A DNA stretch of 11,638 bases from the NCBI GenBank assembly GCA_007123785.1, contig SLGL01000229.1:1-11638 (forward strand). The letters are read 5' to 3'. Within the stretch, counting starts at the first letter, position 1; every line of letters starts with the position of its first letter. Below, one piece after another: positions 1 through 7,648 of this stretch. The position numbers and the translations under genes were made by a program. Origin of the DNA: Balneolaceae bacterium (GTDB lineage: Bacteria; Bacteroidota; Rhodothermia; Balneolales; Balneolaceae). The notes beneath the pieces are model-generated. The model was not told where the DNA came from. It was given only the letters and a program-made list of their open reading frames with translations, and ran no database searches.

Positions 1-1700
1 TCATCGGTGATTTTGAACATACTACCGGAGTTGTCAAGTACAAACATTCCGCCACCATAACTCCCGAACCAAATACGTCCATAGCTGTCGCTTTTAATTA
101 CTCTGTAGTTATTTGTCTGGAGCTGTTTAAACTCTTCCGGTTTAATAACTCTTCCATTATCGTAATATCCGATCCCTCTGTCTGTAGCAAATAATATATT
201 TCCGTCTTCCATCTCGAAAAACATCCTTGTGGCACTGATATATCCATCTGATTCATTTTTCACCGATTCAACACCATTTCCATCGTATCGAAAGACTCCC
301 CTGTCGAATGAACCAAACCAAATGATTCCGGCAGAATCTTCAAAAATGGAAAGAACTGCAGTTACATCTTCAAAAGCATCGGGTATAAAACGCACAAACC
401 GGTCTTCATTTTCATTCAGATAGAAGACTCCGTTACCCCATGTTCCCGCCCAGATTGTACCATCGGATTGTTCCATTACACTCCAGACGCAGAGGTTTTC
501 AATTCCTTCACTTATTCCGTATCGGTGGATAGTGTCATTTTTCAGGGAATATAGCCCATCGCAATTTGTACCAGTCCATAAAAATCCTTGCCGGTCTTCC
601 AGTACCGCCGTCACTGGTACACTCAGCAAAAAGTCGAATTGTTCTCCCTGGTAAACCGGAGTTTCAGAAAATTGAATCACTCCGTGGCCTGTTGTTGAAG
701 CCCATACCGACCCTTCATGGTCAAACATCAAATCCAAAACCCGATAATTTGTCGTAATAACCTCTTTATTTTCAAGAGTGTGAATATTACTGGTCCGCCG
801 CAGGCCGTCTGTACCGTAAATGTAAAAGTACTCCTCATCGGATTTAACACCGTGCAACACAGAAAGTCCTGCTTCTGCATTACTCAAAATATTTTCAAAA
901 TGATTACCCTGTATTTCAAGAACACCATGCTCATGGGCTACATAAATTGAATTCCCTTTCCAGTCTGCTTTCCAAAAACGATCAAAATTCTCCAGGTACT
1001 CTCCGGTTCGATCTGAGTTGAAGATGATTTCAAGATCTGATATTTCAAGCACGCTTTCAGGATTCGACCCATCCTGATCAATTTTGAACAACCCGTACTC
1101 GAAAAGCAAATAAATCTGATCGCCTTCCTGATGGATTTGTTGTAAGACCTCATCTGGTACACCTTTAATTTTTCTAAACTCTTCATTCTCAAAAATGAAC
1201 AGCCCAAAATTTGTCCCAACCCACACTTTTCTGTCATCATCCACAAAAATCTGATTCACAAAAGTACTGGTTCCCAATAAGTTATCATCGATTTGATAAA
1301 CTTCATTACGCTGTTTATCAATCATTACAAATCCGCCGTGCTCTAACCCTCCCCAAATTTCACCGTCCGGACCTTCACTCACTGTTGTAAACCTGTTTGT
1401 AGGCAGGCCTGAAATATTATTCGTGTTATATACCAACACTCTGTTACCATCATACCGAACAAGACCGTTGAAAGTAGCAAACCATATAAACCCTCTCGAA
1501 TCTTGAATGGCAGAGTTTACCCCATTAGCAGGAAGTCCGTTTTCCGTATTCAGTACTCTTTCAATTATGTACTGATTTTTTATCCAGTCTTCGGTTGATG
1601 ATATATCAATCTGCCCCACTCCCGGCTTAGCATATAGCAAAAAAAGAGCAATGCAAAGATGAGCCTTCCACGTTGATTTTATTTTTTTTAGAATCAACAT
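1..1700 (-). CDS. Two-component-regulator-type beta-propeller sensor protein, N-terminal part (runs off the window)
   Basis: The first 566 residues of a secreted propeller protein are open without a stop to the window edge. The N-terminus has basic residues (K5, K6, K8, K12) and a hydrophobic stretch at about 15-23, consistent with a Sec signal peptide. The rest is about nine or ten repeats of the Reg_prop type. Each has a conserved core such as GFIWFATFNGLVRYDG (70-85), GTIWAGTWGNGVFYL (414-428) or GIIWFGSFDRGVFRYDG (458-474), and the first two begin with GLP motifs at 55-57 and 99-101. In this family such propellers form the periplasmic sensor of hybrid two-component systems or of proteins with a histidine kinase, LytTR or GGDEF output. 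The propeller usually needs more blades plus a Y_Y_Y domain before the membrane segment, so the output domain lies beyond the window. The ATG at 1700 is chosen because an ATG at 1710 is in another frame and soon stops. The ligand is unknown. Confidence 0.88.
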   Translation of the reverse strand, partial: MLILKKIKSTWKAHLCIALFLLYAKPGVGQIDISSTEDWIKNQYIIERVLNTENGLPANGVNSAIQDSRGFIWFATFNGLVRYDGNRVLVYNTNNISGLPTNRFTTVSEGPDGEIWGGLEHGGFVMIDKQRNEVYQIDDNLLGTSTFVNQIFVDDDRKVWVGTNFGLFIFENEEFRKIKGVPDEVLQQIHQEGDQIYLLFEYGLFKIDQDGSNPESVLEISDLEIIFNSDRTGEYLENFDRFWKADWKGNSIYVAHEHGVLEIQGNHFENILSNAEAGLSVLHGVKSDEEYFYIYGTDGLRRTSNIHTLENKEVITTNYRVLDLMFDHEGSVWASTTGHGVIQFSETPVYQGEQFDFLLSVPVTAVLEDRQGFLWTGTNCDGLYSLKNDTIHRYGISEGIENLCVWSVMEQSDGTIWAGTWGNGVFYLNENEDRFVRFIPDAFEDVTAVLSIFEDSAGIIWFGSFDRGVFRYDGNGVESVKNESDGYISATRMFFEMEDGNILFATDRGIGYYDNGRVIKPEEFKQLQTNNYRVIKSDSYGRIWFGSYGGGMFVLDNSGSMFKITD

Positions 1701-1800
1701 TGTTTTTCATTATGATATCATTATACCTAATAAGGTTACGAAAATCCTTTATTAGAAACATAACAAATTCTACAATTTATAATTAGATGCATGTCTTAAT

Positions 1801-1821
1801 TATAAACTTATTTTGTTTATA
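1801..1821. repeat. AT-rich inverted repeat between the propeller and LEA14 genes
   Basis: TATAAAC and GTTTATA form a perfect 7-bp inverted repeat around a 7-nt loop, about 30 bp past the stop codon of the LEA14-type lipoprotein gene on the minus strand. It is AT-rich and is not followed by a T-run in the minus direction; a T-rich stretch lies before it. A role as a weak transcription-end hairpin is therefore only a possibility. Confidence 0.3.
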
Positions 1822-1849
1822 GCTATCTCTAAAAAAATAAAAAATGATT

Positions 1850-2698
1850 TCAGTTTGTTGTATGACGCCCGCTCACATCGAAAGGTATGGTTCCTCCATC
1901 CTGAAACCCTTCCAGTTCTGCTGAAATATTGGCTGAACCGCTTAAATTGTAGTCGAATTGAGTGGATCCACCGATCAAATCAAGTAAAACGGAACCCATT
2001 TGAGAGGCATTAAGTCGCACTGGAATTGTAATGGTGTCACTCTGTGAACCGCCAATGCGAATACGATCACCCAAACGTGTGTCGAGCCATTCCCGCCCGT
2101 TTACCCGAAATACATAAGCCGCATTCGATAAGGAAATTCCAAAACTGTTGGGATTTGACACACGAAAGCCCAGGTCAATTTCCGCACCGGAGAGCGATAA
2201 ATTTCTCACGTTCAGGCCGCTGAATTCAATTCTTGGCATACGGGGAATGGGAAGCTCTCCGGCTGTGCTGACGGGTACCCTCTGCCGGCCCAGACCGGGA
2301 ATATCAAACTGAACTTCGGTTGCGATTTTATAGGAAAGAGAATCGCGCCTCACAAGGGAGGTGAATGTGCTAAACACATCCGAAAAGTTAAGCGAAACCG
2401 GTACCTGAACAACACTGGAAGATTCACGGCTGATCCTGATATTCTCTTGCTGTGTGCCAGACAGAAAAGAGTTGTCATTAATAAAAAATTCGTAGCTGTA
2501 CTGATCGGCCGATACACCAAACCGGTTTGGGTTATTTACATCAAAATCAAAAAGCAGAGTCACCCCGTCGAAAGAGATGTTTTGTATCGACATCTTGCTA
2601 AAATTTACAGATGGCCTTTGCACATCGGCATAATCTCTGAGAAGTGCACAACTTGATAAAAACAGGAACAGTACAAAAAGCGGCAGTATTTTTTTCAC
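1850..2698 (-). CDS. LEA14/WHy tandem-domain lipoprotein
   Basis: A 282-residue envelope protein. The N-terminus MKKILPLFVLFLFLSSC is a lipoprotein signal peptide with lipobox LSSC and modified cysteine at residue 17. The mature part holds two copies of the LEA type 2 / WHy (water stress and hypersensitive response) fold, at roughly 35-145 and 158-275. Both carry the hallmark Asn-Pro-Asn: NNPNRFG at 55-61 and SNPNSFG at 181-187. They also share the alternating hydrophobic pattern of the beta-sandwich. In bacteria these domains are usually anchored to a membrane and are linked with desiccation or envelope stress, but the biochemical role is unknown. The start codon is GTG at 2698; an upstream ATG is out of frame and stops at once. 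It is co-oriented with the glycosylase gene upstream, with an 88-bp gap in which I see no clear promoter. Confidence 0.85.
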   Translation of the reverse strand: MKKILPLFVLFLFLSSCALLRDYADVQRPSVNFSKMSIQNISFDGVTLLFDFDVNNPNRFGVSADQYSYEFFINDNSFLSGTQQENIRISRESSSVVQVPVSLNFSDVFSTFTSLVRRDSLSYKIATEVQFDIPGLGRQRVPVSTAGELPIPRMPRIEFSGLNVRNLSLSGAEIDLGFRVSNPNSFGISLSNAAYVFRVNGREWLDTRLGDRIRIGGSQSDTITIPVRLNASQMGSVLLDLIGGSTQFDYNLSGSANISAELEGFQDGGTIPFDVSGRHTTN

Positions 2699-2786
2699 GG
2701 GCTAATCTTTACATTTATATTTCTGAACGTTTAGCGACTCCAAGATAGTCAACTTATCCCTCATTCCGATCATTCCGAATATGATT

Positions 2787-3461
2787 TCACTCTCCAACCA
2801 GTTTCTGAAGCTGCATTCTGAATTTTGGAGCTCCCCCGTTCGCAGGATGGCGCACTCCGGTGTGATCCACTCCCAGTTCAGTTAAACTCTGTTCGCACTT
2901 TCTTCCCACAGCAACCACTTTTACGCCATCAAACAGGCTGATAAACATTTTCAGGTGTTTTAGTCCGGCTTCCATCTCGCCCGAAAGAGGTGTCCGATTG
3001 CTTAGCAGCCCTTTTTCGGTATTGTAGGGATGCCACGGAACAGCGTTCCAGAGAACCACATCGTAGGGATTGATGCCCAGGTCAATCATAGCACCCCACA
3101 TGATTGTGGCCGTAGGTTCGCTCATTCCCTTCTCAATAAAATCAGGCCGGCTGGTTCTTGCCGGATCGGCATTTCTAAACACATGCTCCGGTTTTACGCC
3201 ATATTTATCCTCCTGGTGCCCCAGTAAAATACGCTCGGAGGTCATGGCAATACCGGTAAAATGTCCGCCCTGGTAACCAAGCGCCTCGGCAATAAAGAGA
3301 AACCGGGCCCGATTTTGCCGTTCAGTGAGATAAGCCTGTAACTGGCCGCGCCGGATATCTGGTGCTTCGGGTAAAAGATCGTGCTTTTTATCCTGATGAT
3401 ACCAGGGATTGAAAAGTCCTGTCGGTGTTTGTTTGAGCGACTTAATATAGGATTGAATCAT
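2787..3461 (-). CDS. Uracil-DNA glycosylase superfamily protein
   Basis: A 224-residue single-domain protein of the uracil-DNA glycosylase superfamily, expected to cut the N-glycosidic bond of damaged bases in the cytoplasm. Visible motifs: IAEALGYQGGHFTG (57-70), the equivalent of motif A, with E59 in the place of the glutamate of the family 4 GEAPG motif; LWNAVPWHP (137-145), like the superfamily's TNAV-x-x-P segment; and GVRHPANGG (202-210), the equivalent of the C-terminal HP motif, with H205. The four iron-sulfur cysteines of families 4 and 5 are absent; C189 is the only cysteine. It is therefore not a standard family 4 enzyme, and its exact substrate (U, other deaminated bases or mismatches) cannot be told. 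The ATG at 3461 is preceded by TTAGGGT, very close to the start. It lies downstream of recQ on the same strand, so both neighbours act in DNA maintenance. Confidence 0.83.
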   Translation of the reverse strand: MIQSYIKSLKQTPTGLFNPWYHQDKKHDLLPEAPDIRRGQLQAYLTERQNRARFLFIAEALGYQGGHFTGIAMTSERILLGHQEDKYGVKPEHVFRNADPARTSRPDFIEKGMSEPTATIMWGAMIDLGINPYDVVLWNAVPWHPYNTEKGLLSNRTPLSGEMEAGLKHLKMFISLFDGVKVVAVGRKCEQSLTELGVDHTGVRHPANGGAPKFRMQLQKLVGE

Positions 3462-3590
3462 ACCCTAATGGTAAGGATTCCCAGACAAATTTTCATTTCT
3501 GCAGTTATGCTCACTGAAACACGAAAGTAGAAGCTGAAAGGTCTCGTATGCGATCCGAAGACTATGTATCCAAACCGCGTACATTCCTGC

Positions 3591-5768
3591 CTACTCCCCG
3601 TTTTGAGCCATATAAGCCAGTTGCAAAATCCGCAGTTCGTTATAATCCACCGTTTTGTCCAGCTCTTCGTAGATTGGCTTCAGCAGTTCCGGACCCACTT
3701 TTTCCATTGAAGCAAAGACCTCATCCTTTTTGCGCTCTGAAAGCGACGAAGCATCCAAGAATCCACCCGGTTCCAGCGAGTAGCCTTCATCCAGATATTT
3801 TTTGAGGTTGCTCAGAATAGTCACTTTTTTTACTCCGAACTGTTCAGCAAGGTGATCTATCGTCTTTCCGGAGTTGTACTCTTCTCCCACACGGTGATGC
3901 TTTTTCCCGGAAGAGTGTTTACTTACTTTTTTGTCAAGGCCCCTTGTCCGTTCTTCAAGGTTATTTTTTTTGCAAAATTCCCGGATCATCGGTAAAAAGT
4001 CATCACCATATTTCTTCAGCTTTGATGAACCCACCCCGTAAATTGCTATCAGGCTGTCTTCATTCATCGGATAGTAGTATGACATTTCAATCAGAGTGGT
4101 ATCGGGGAAAATCACGTATGGCGGAATATCACGTTCATCGGCCAGTTCTTTTCGTTTTTTGCGCAGCTCTTCAAACAGGTGCTCATTGTATTTCTTCTCA
4201 ACATCGCTGCTGGTGCGAGGACGGGCTTCTCCATCGGCCGTGGTCTTGGTCCGGTCCAGAACACCCATGACTCTTTCATTACCTTTCAGCACCTCTTTTC
4301 CTTGATCAGTGATCAGCAAACTTCCGTGATTTTGATCTTTTTCGAGATAACCGTTGCGGATCAGCAAACGTGAAAGCTGAATCCACTGATTTTTCGACCA
4401 CTCTATTCCGATTCCGTAAGTGGAAAGTTTATCATGTCCGTTCTGTTTGATCTTTTTGGCCTCCGATCCGCGCAAAATATCAGCAATGTGATATGCACCG
4501 TAAAGCTGTTCGGTTCGTGCGATACAGCTCATGTACTTTTGAGCCTGTACGGTAAAATCCTGGAGATCATCTTTCTGCCTGAGGCAGTTGTCGCACATAC
4601 CGCAATCCTTTTTATCATATTCTTCCCCGAAATAGTTTATCAGTGGTTTTCGGCGGCATTTTCCGTAGTCGAGATAGTTGAGAAGAGCGTCCAGGTGCTT
4701 TTCAGCCACCTCTTTTTCGGTTCCTTCTTTTTGATTGATAAAGTACTGGATCTTCTGTTTATCGCTGTAGCTGTACAGCAACATGCAATCGGCGTTAATC
4801 CCGTCGCGCCCAGCCCGTCCGATTTGCTGATAGTACGATTCGATATTCTGCGGCATATCGTGGTGAATCACATACCTGACGTCGGGCTTGTTGATTCCCA
4901 TCCCGAAAGCAATCGTGGCCACGATAATATTCACATCGTCGCGGATAAAAGCTTCCTGATTTCGTGTTCGCTCACCCTCCATCAATCCGGCGTGATATGG
5001 AAGTACGGAATGTCCTTCATGTTTCAGGTCGCTGTAGAGCTCATCCACCTGCCGCCGCGAAAAACAGTAGATGATACCCGACTGTTTTGGCCGGGTATAG
5101 AGAAAATCAAGAATCTGATCGAGCGGATTTTCTTTATCCACCACGCGCAACACCAGGTTTTTCCGATCAAAACTGGCCACAAATCGGTCCGAGTCTTTCA
5201 TCTCCAGGATCTGCTGAATATCGTCCCGTACTCTCGGGGTGGCCGTGGCTGTCAGTGCCACACAAACGGCATCTGAAAAATCTTTCCGAACCTGGGCAAG
5301 CTGACGATACTCCGGCCTGAAATCGTGCCCCCACTCCGAGATGCAGTGAGCTTCATCAATCGTAAAGCAGTCTAAGGTGAGTTCGGAGAGAAGCTGGCGG
5401 GTTGGTTCCATCATTAGCGTTTCCGGTGCGAGGTATAAAAGTTTTGCCTCGCCTGCCCGAAGACGGTTTACATTTTGGCGGTATTGCTCTGGTGTGAGTG
5501 TACTGTTCAGGTAAAGGGCCGGAACACCGAACTCTTCAAGTTGCTCCACCTGGTCTTTCATAAGGGAAATCAGTGGTGAAACCACCACGGTGAGTCCGTT
5601 AAATAGCATTGCCGGAATCTGGTAGCAGAGAGATTTTCCACCACCGGTTGGCATGATTACGAGAGAGTCTCTCTTATTCAGGATGTTTTCAATGGCATCG
5701 CCCTGGAGCGGACGGAACTCATTGTAACCAAATGTTTTTTGAAGAATCTCTTTTGCTTTTTGAATCAT
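3591..5768 (-). CDS. recQ: ATP-dependent DNA helicase RecQ
   Basis: A 3'-5' DNA helicase for recombination and replication-fork repair, 725 residues from the chosen start. Helicase core: Walker A TGGGKS (41-46), DEAH box (138-141) followed by the RecQ aromatic loop CISEWGHDFRP (142-152), TATATP (173-178), and motif VI QQIGRAGRDG (314-323). The RQC part follows, with zinc ligands C371, C389, C392 and C395 and a winged helix at about 405-510. An HRDC domain lies at about 525-605. The last 90 or so residues (from about 632) look like the HTH_40-type domain typical of Bacteroidota RecQ and make it longer than the roughly 600-residue proteobacterial protein. The frame stays open 47 codons upstream, to an ATG at 5909. 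I prefer the ATG at 5768 because MIQKAKEILQKTFGYNEFRP aligns with the usual RecQ N-terminus and the upstream codons look non-conserved. No Shine-Dalgarno is visible. Confidence 0.97.
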   Translation of the reverse strand: MIQKAKEILQKTFGYNEFRPLQGDAIENILNKRDSLVIMPTGGGKSLCYQIPAMLFNGLTVVVSPLISLMKDQVEQLEEFGVPALYLNSTLTPEQYRQNVNRLRAGEAKLLYLAPETLMMEPTRQLLSELTLDCFTIDEAHCISEWGHDFRPEYRQLAQVRKDFSDAVCVALTATATPRVRDDIQQILEMKDSDRFVASFDRKNLVLRVVDKENPLDQILDFLYTRPKQSGIIYCFSRRQVDELYSDLKHEGHSVLPYHAGLMEGERTRNQEAFIRDDVNIIVATIAFGMGINKPDVRYVIHHDMPQNIESYYQQIGRAGRDGINADCMLLYSYSDKQKIQYFINQKEGTEKEVAEKHLDALLNYLDYGKCRRKPLINYFGEEYDKKDCGMCDNCLRQKDDLQDFTVQAQKYMSCIARTEQLYGAYHIADILRGSEAKKIKQNGHDKLSTYGIGIEWSKNQWIQLSRLLIRNGYLEKDQNHGSLLITDQGKEVLKGNERVMGVLDRTKTTADGEARPRTSSDVEKKYNEHLFEELRKKRKELADERDIPPYVIFPDTTLIEMSYYYPMNEDSLIAIYGVGSSKLKKYGDDFLPMIREFCKKNNLEERTRGLDKKVSKHSSGKKHHRVGEEYNSGKTIDHLAEQFGVKKVTILSNLKKYLDEGYSLEPGGFLDASSLSERKKDEVFASMEKVGPELLKPIYEELDKTVDYNELRILQLAYMAQNGE

Positions 5769-6423
5769 CGAAATAAATTTTTTTCTGTGATATTTAGTGT
5801 AATCTTCTATAATGTATGATACCGGAAACGAGATTTCCTTACAGAATTTTTTTGATTTTTTCAGAACACCTGATCTTGTGTCAACGATAGAGTGCAGGTT
5901 AAAACCCACGGTAATATTAAAATTGTAATGGTACTATCCAGTTAAACAAAACAGGGTCCGATCCTATTCCATCAGACGACTGTAATGACAAGATGATATT
6001 TACCGAATTACAAACGGAACAAAAATATGACTGGTTTCGGAGAATATCATAATTTATATACATGCCTGTTTCGGCACCATTTGGCTGGCTGTCTGAATGC
6101 ATTTGGAAATCAGTATGTTGACAACAGATAGATTGTGAATAATAACTCGCTAAATCGAATATCGAATATCTTCTAAATCGTTCAATCATAATGATACGCG
6201 ATTAATGAGATGTAGCGACGTTCCGATAATTGATTTCACCAATTCCTAACTCCAAAACTACTGGTCTCATAAATCATCAAAAAATGTTAACCCCTTTCGA
6301 AAAATCATCTTATCTTGCAGGTTATATTTTCAATCGAATGATGCTGATACGTTCGTAATTTTAAGAACTGAAAGCATAGCATTTTATTCCAATTGAAACA
6401 CCCTCGGATCAAATAAACCCTTC
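5769..6423. other. Divergent intergenic region between recQ and ilvE
   Basis: This 655-bp AT-rich stretch between divergent genes must hold the promoters of both, but I cannot place either with confidence. The first 141 bp are an open upstream extension of the recQ frame. A 90-codon open frame on the minus strand (5917-6189) has no recognisable motif and is probably chance. A short tandem repeat lies at 6150-6180. I see no RNA gene, leader-peptide attenuator or strong hairpin with a T-run. Confidence 0.5.
6150..6180. repeat. Short direct repeats upstream of ilvE
   Basis: ATCGAAT occurs twice in tandem (6154-6160, 6161-6167), followed by ATC. The whole is flanked by two copies of CTAAATCG (6150-6157 and 6173-6180). 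The block sits about 245 bp before the ilvE start. It may be a protein-binding cluster or simply local low-complexity sequence. Confidence 0.3.
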
Positions 6424-7509
6424 ATGAAACTTCAAATCAGCAAAACAAGTCAAACCAGAATTTCGGAATTTGATTTCGATAATCTCGAATTCGGGCGGAT
6501 TTTTTCCGACCATATGCTGGAAATGGTCTATAACAACGGAGCATGGCAGTCTGCCGAAATCAAACCCTACGGTCCCATTACGTTTGAACCATCGATGATG
6601 GCCTTGCACTACGGGCAGGCGGTTTTTGAAGGCATGAAGGCCTATTATGCAAATGATGACACCATCAACCTTTTCCGTCCGCACGATCATCACCAGCGGC
6701 TAAACAACTCTGCACGAAGGCTTTGTATGCCCGAAATTGAAGAATCTCTTTTCATCGAAGCGCTGGAAGAACTGATGAGGCTCGATCATACATGGGTTCC
6801 AAAAAAACACGGGCAGGCACTCTACATCCGCCCGGTGATGTTTGCTACCGAAGAGTACCTGGCGGCGAAAGTATCAGAGGAGTATAAGTTTTTAATTATT
6901 ACCAGCCCAGTGGGGGCGTACTACAGCGAAGGTTTTAATCCGGTAAAACTGACCACATCGGAAAATTATGTTCGTGCTGTAAAGGGCGGCACCGGTGAAG
7001 CCAAAGCGGCAGGGAATTACGGTGGCAGTTTTCTGCCTGCCCGAAATGCCCAGAAAAAAGGGTACACCCAAGTACTCTGGCTGGATGCTAACGAGCACAA
7101 ATATGTGGAAGAAGTGGGCACAATGAATATCTTCTTTCTGATTGGTGATAAACTGATCACCCCGAAATTAAGCGGAACAGTGTTGCCGGGAATCACACGT
7201 CGTTCGGTAATTGCACTTGCCAAAGAGTGGAGTGTGGATGTGGAAGAGCGCAAAATTTCGATTGATGAAGTATTTGAAGCGGACAGTAATGGTACACTGA
7301 AAGAAGTTTTCGGAGCGGGAACTGCAGCCGTAATTTCACCTGTGGGCCTGATTCATCACCAGGGCCAAACCCTTACACTGGATCAGGAAAAAGTAGGGCC
7401 GTTTGCCAAAAAAATGTTCGACACCATCACCGGAATACAGTACGGAAAACTAAAAGATACCCACGGATGGGTGCATCCTGTGAACGTTCGTTCATCTGTT
7501 CTTCAGTAA
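6424..7509 (+). CDS. ilvE: Branched-chain amino acid aminotransferase
   Basis: A PLP-dependent fold-type IV aminotransferase that interconverts leucine, isoleucine and valine with their 2-oxo acids, using glutamate/2-oxoglutarate, in the cytoplasm. At 361 residues it has the size of the BCAT group II enzymes (the eukaryotic-like class) rather than the roughly 309-residue E. coli type. Visible hallmarks: ALHYGQAVFEGMKAY (60-74); the arginine-bearing segment ALYIRPVMFA (132-141); KAAGNYGGS (194-202), in which K194 is the expected Schiff-base lysine; EEVGTMNIFF (229-238), the conserved glutamate/GTMN segment; and GTAAVISPVG (299-308). The ATG at 6424 has no Shine-Dalgarno, and TTC-ATG context follows a 650-bp intergenic region, so the gene probably has its own promoter. 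It is not next to other ilv or leu genes here. The frame and all catalytic motifs are intact. Confidence 0.96.
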   Translation: MKLQISKTSQTRISEFDFDNLEFGRIFSDHMLEMVYNNGAWQSAEIKPYGPITFEPSMMALHYGQAVFEGMKAYYANDDTINLFRPHDHHQRLNNSARRLCMPEIEESLFIEALEELMRLDHTWVPKKHGQALYIRPVMFATEEYLAAKVSEEYKFLIITSPVGAYYSEGFNPVKLTTSENYVRAVKGGTGEAKAAGNYGGSFLPARNAQKKGYTQVLWLDANEHKYVEEVGTMNIFFLIGDKLITPKLSGTVLPGITRRSVIALAKEWSVDVEERKISIDEVFEADSNGTLKEVFGAGTAAVISPVGLIHHQGQTLTLDQEKVGPFAKKMFDTITGIQYGKLKDTHGWVHPVNVRSSVLQ

Positions 7510-7619
7510 GGTTTAAATTCCGCAGTATTCTTTATATGAATCCCTTTCCGGGTGACTTTTTTGGTCCAGGCCGGTAAAGGTCTTATACCAAAAGAAGTTC
7601 AGGCCCCGTTTTCCGTGTA

Positions 7620-7632
7620 TTGATGACATCAA
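7620..7632. promoter_or_regulatory. Palindrome ahead of the plug-domain lipoprotein gene
   Basis: TTGATGACATCAA is a perfect inverted repeat (6-bp arms around one base) 16 bp before the ATG at 7649. Its size and position suit a dimeric regulator's operator, but no bound protein is known and such a short palindrome can occur by chance. Confidence 0.3.
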
Positions 7633-7648
7633 ACTTTACAGAGTCGCT

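Noticed and set aside
938..1246. 102-codon minus-strand frame within the propeller gene
   Set aside because: It is an alternative frame of the propeller coding sequence, whose own frame stays open for 566 codons with repeated blade motifs.
1711..1720. Palindrome ATGATATCAT near the propeller start as an operator
   Set aside because: Short and AT-rich in an AT-rich spacer; nothing else supports regulator binding.
1720..1725. TATAAT on the minus strand ahead of the propeller gene as a -10 box
   Set aside because: The hexamer is perfect and about 20 bp from the start codon, but there is no -35-like sequence at 16-18 bp and the region is so AT-rich that chance matches are expected.
4434..5276. 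280-codon plus-strand open frame opposite recQ
   Set aside because: It is fully antisense to the intact recQ helicase core, and its translation has no recognisable domain. It is a shadow of recQ codon usage.
5879..5884. TTGACA on the minus strand as a recQ -35 box
   Set aside because: No -10-like hexamer occurs 16-18 bases downstream; the position holds only A-rich sequence.
5917..6189. 90-codon minus-strand open frame upstream of recQ
   Set aside because: No domain, no signal peptide, no ribosome site, and unlike any family I know. It lies in AT-rich spacer between divergent genes, so I treat it as chance.
7540..7562. Rho-independent terminator after ilvE
   Set aside because: A CCC/GGG stem with a five-base loop before a T-run is too short and weak to call.
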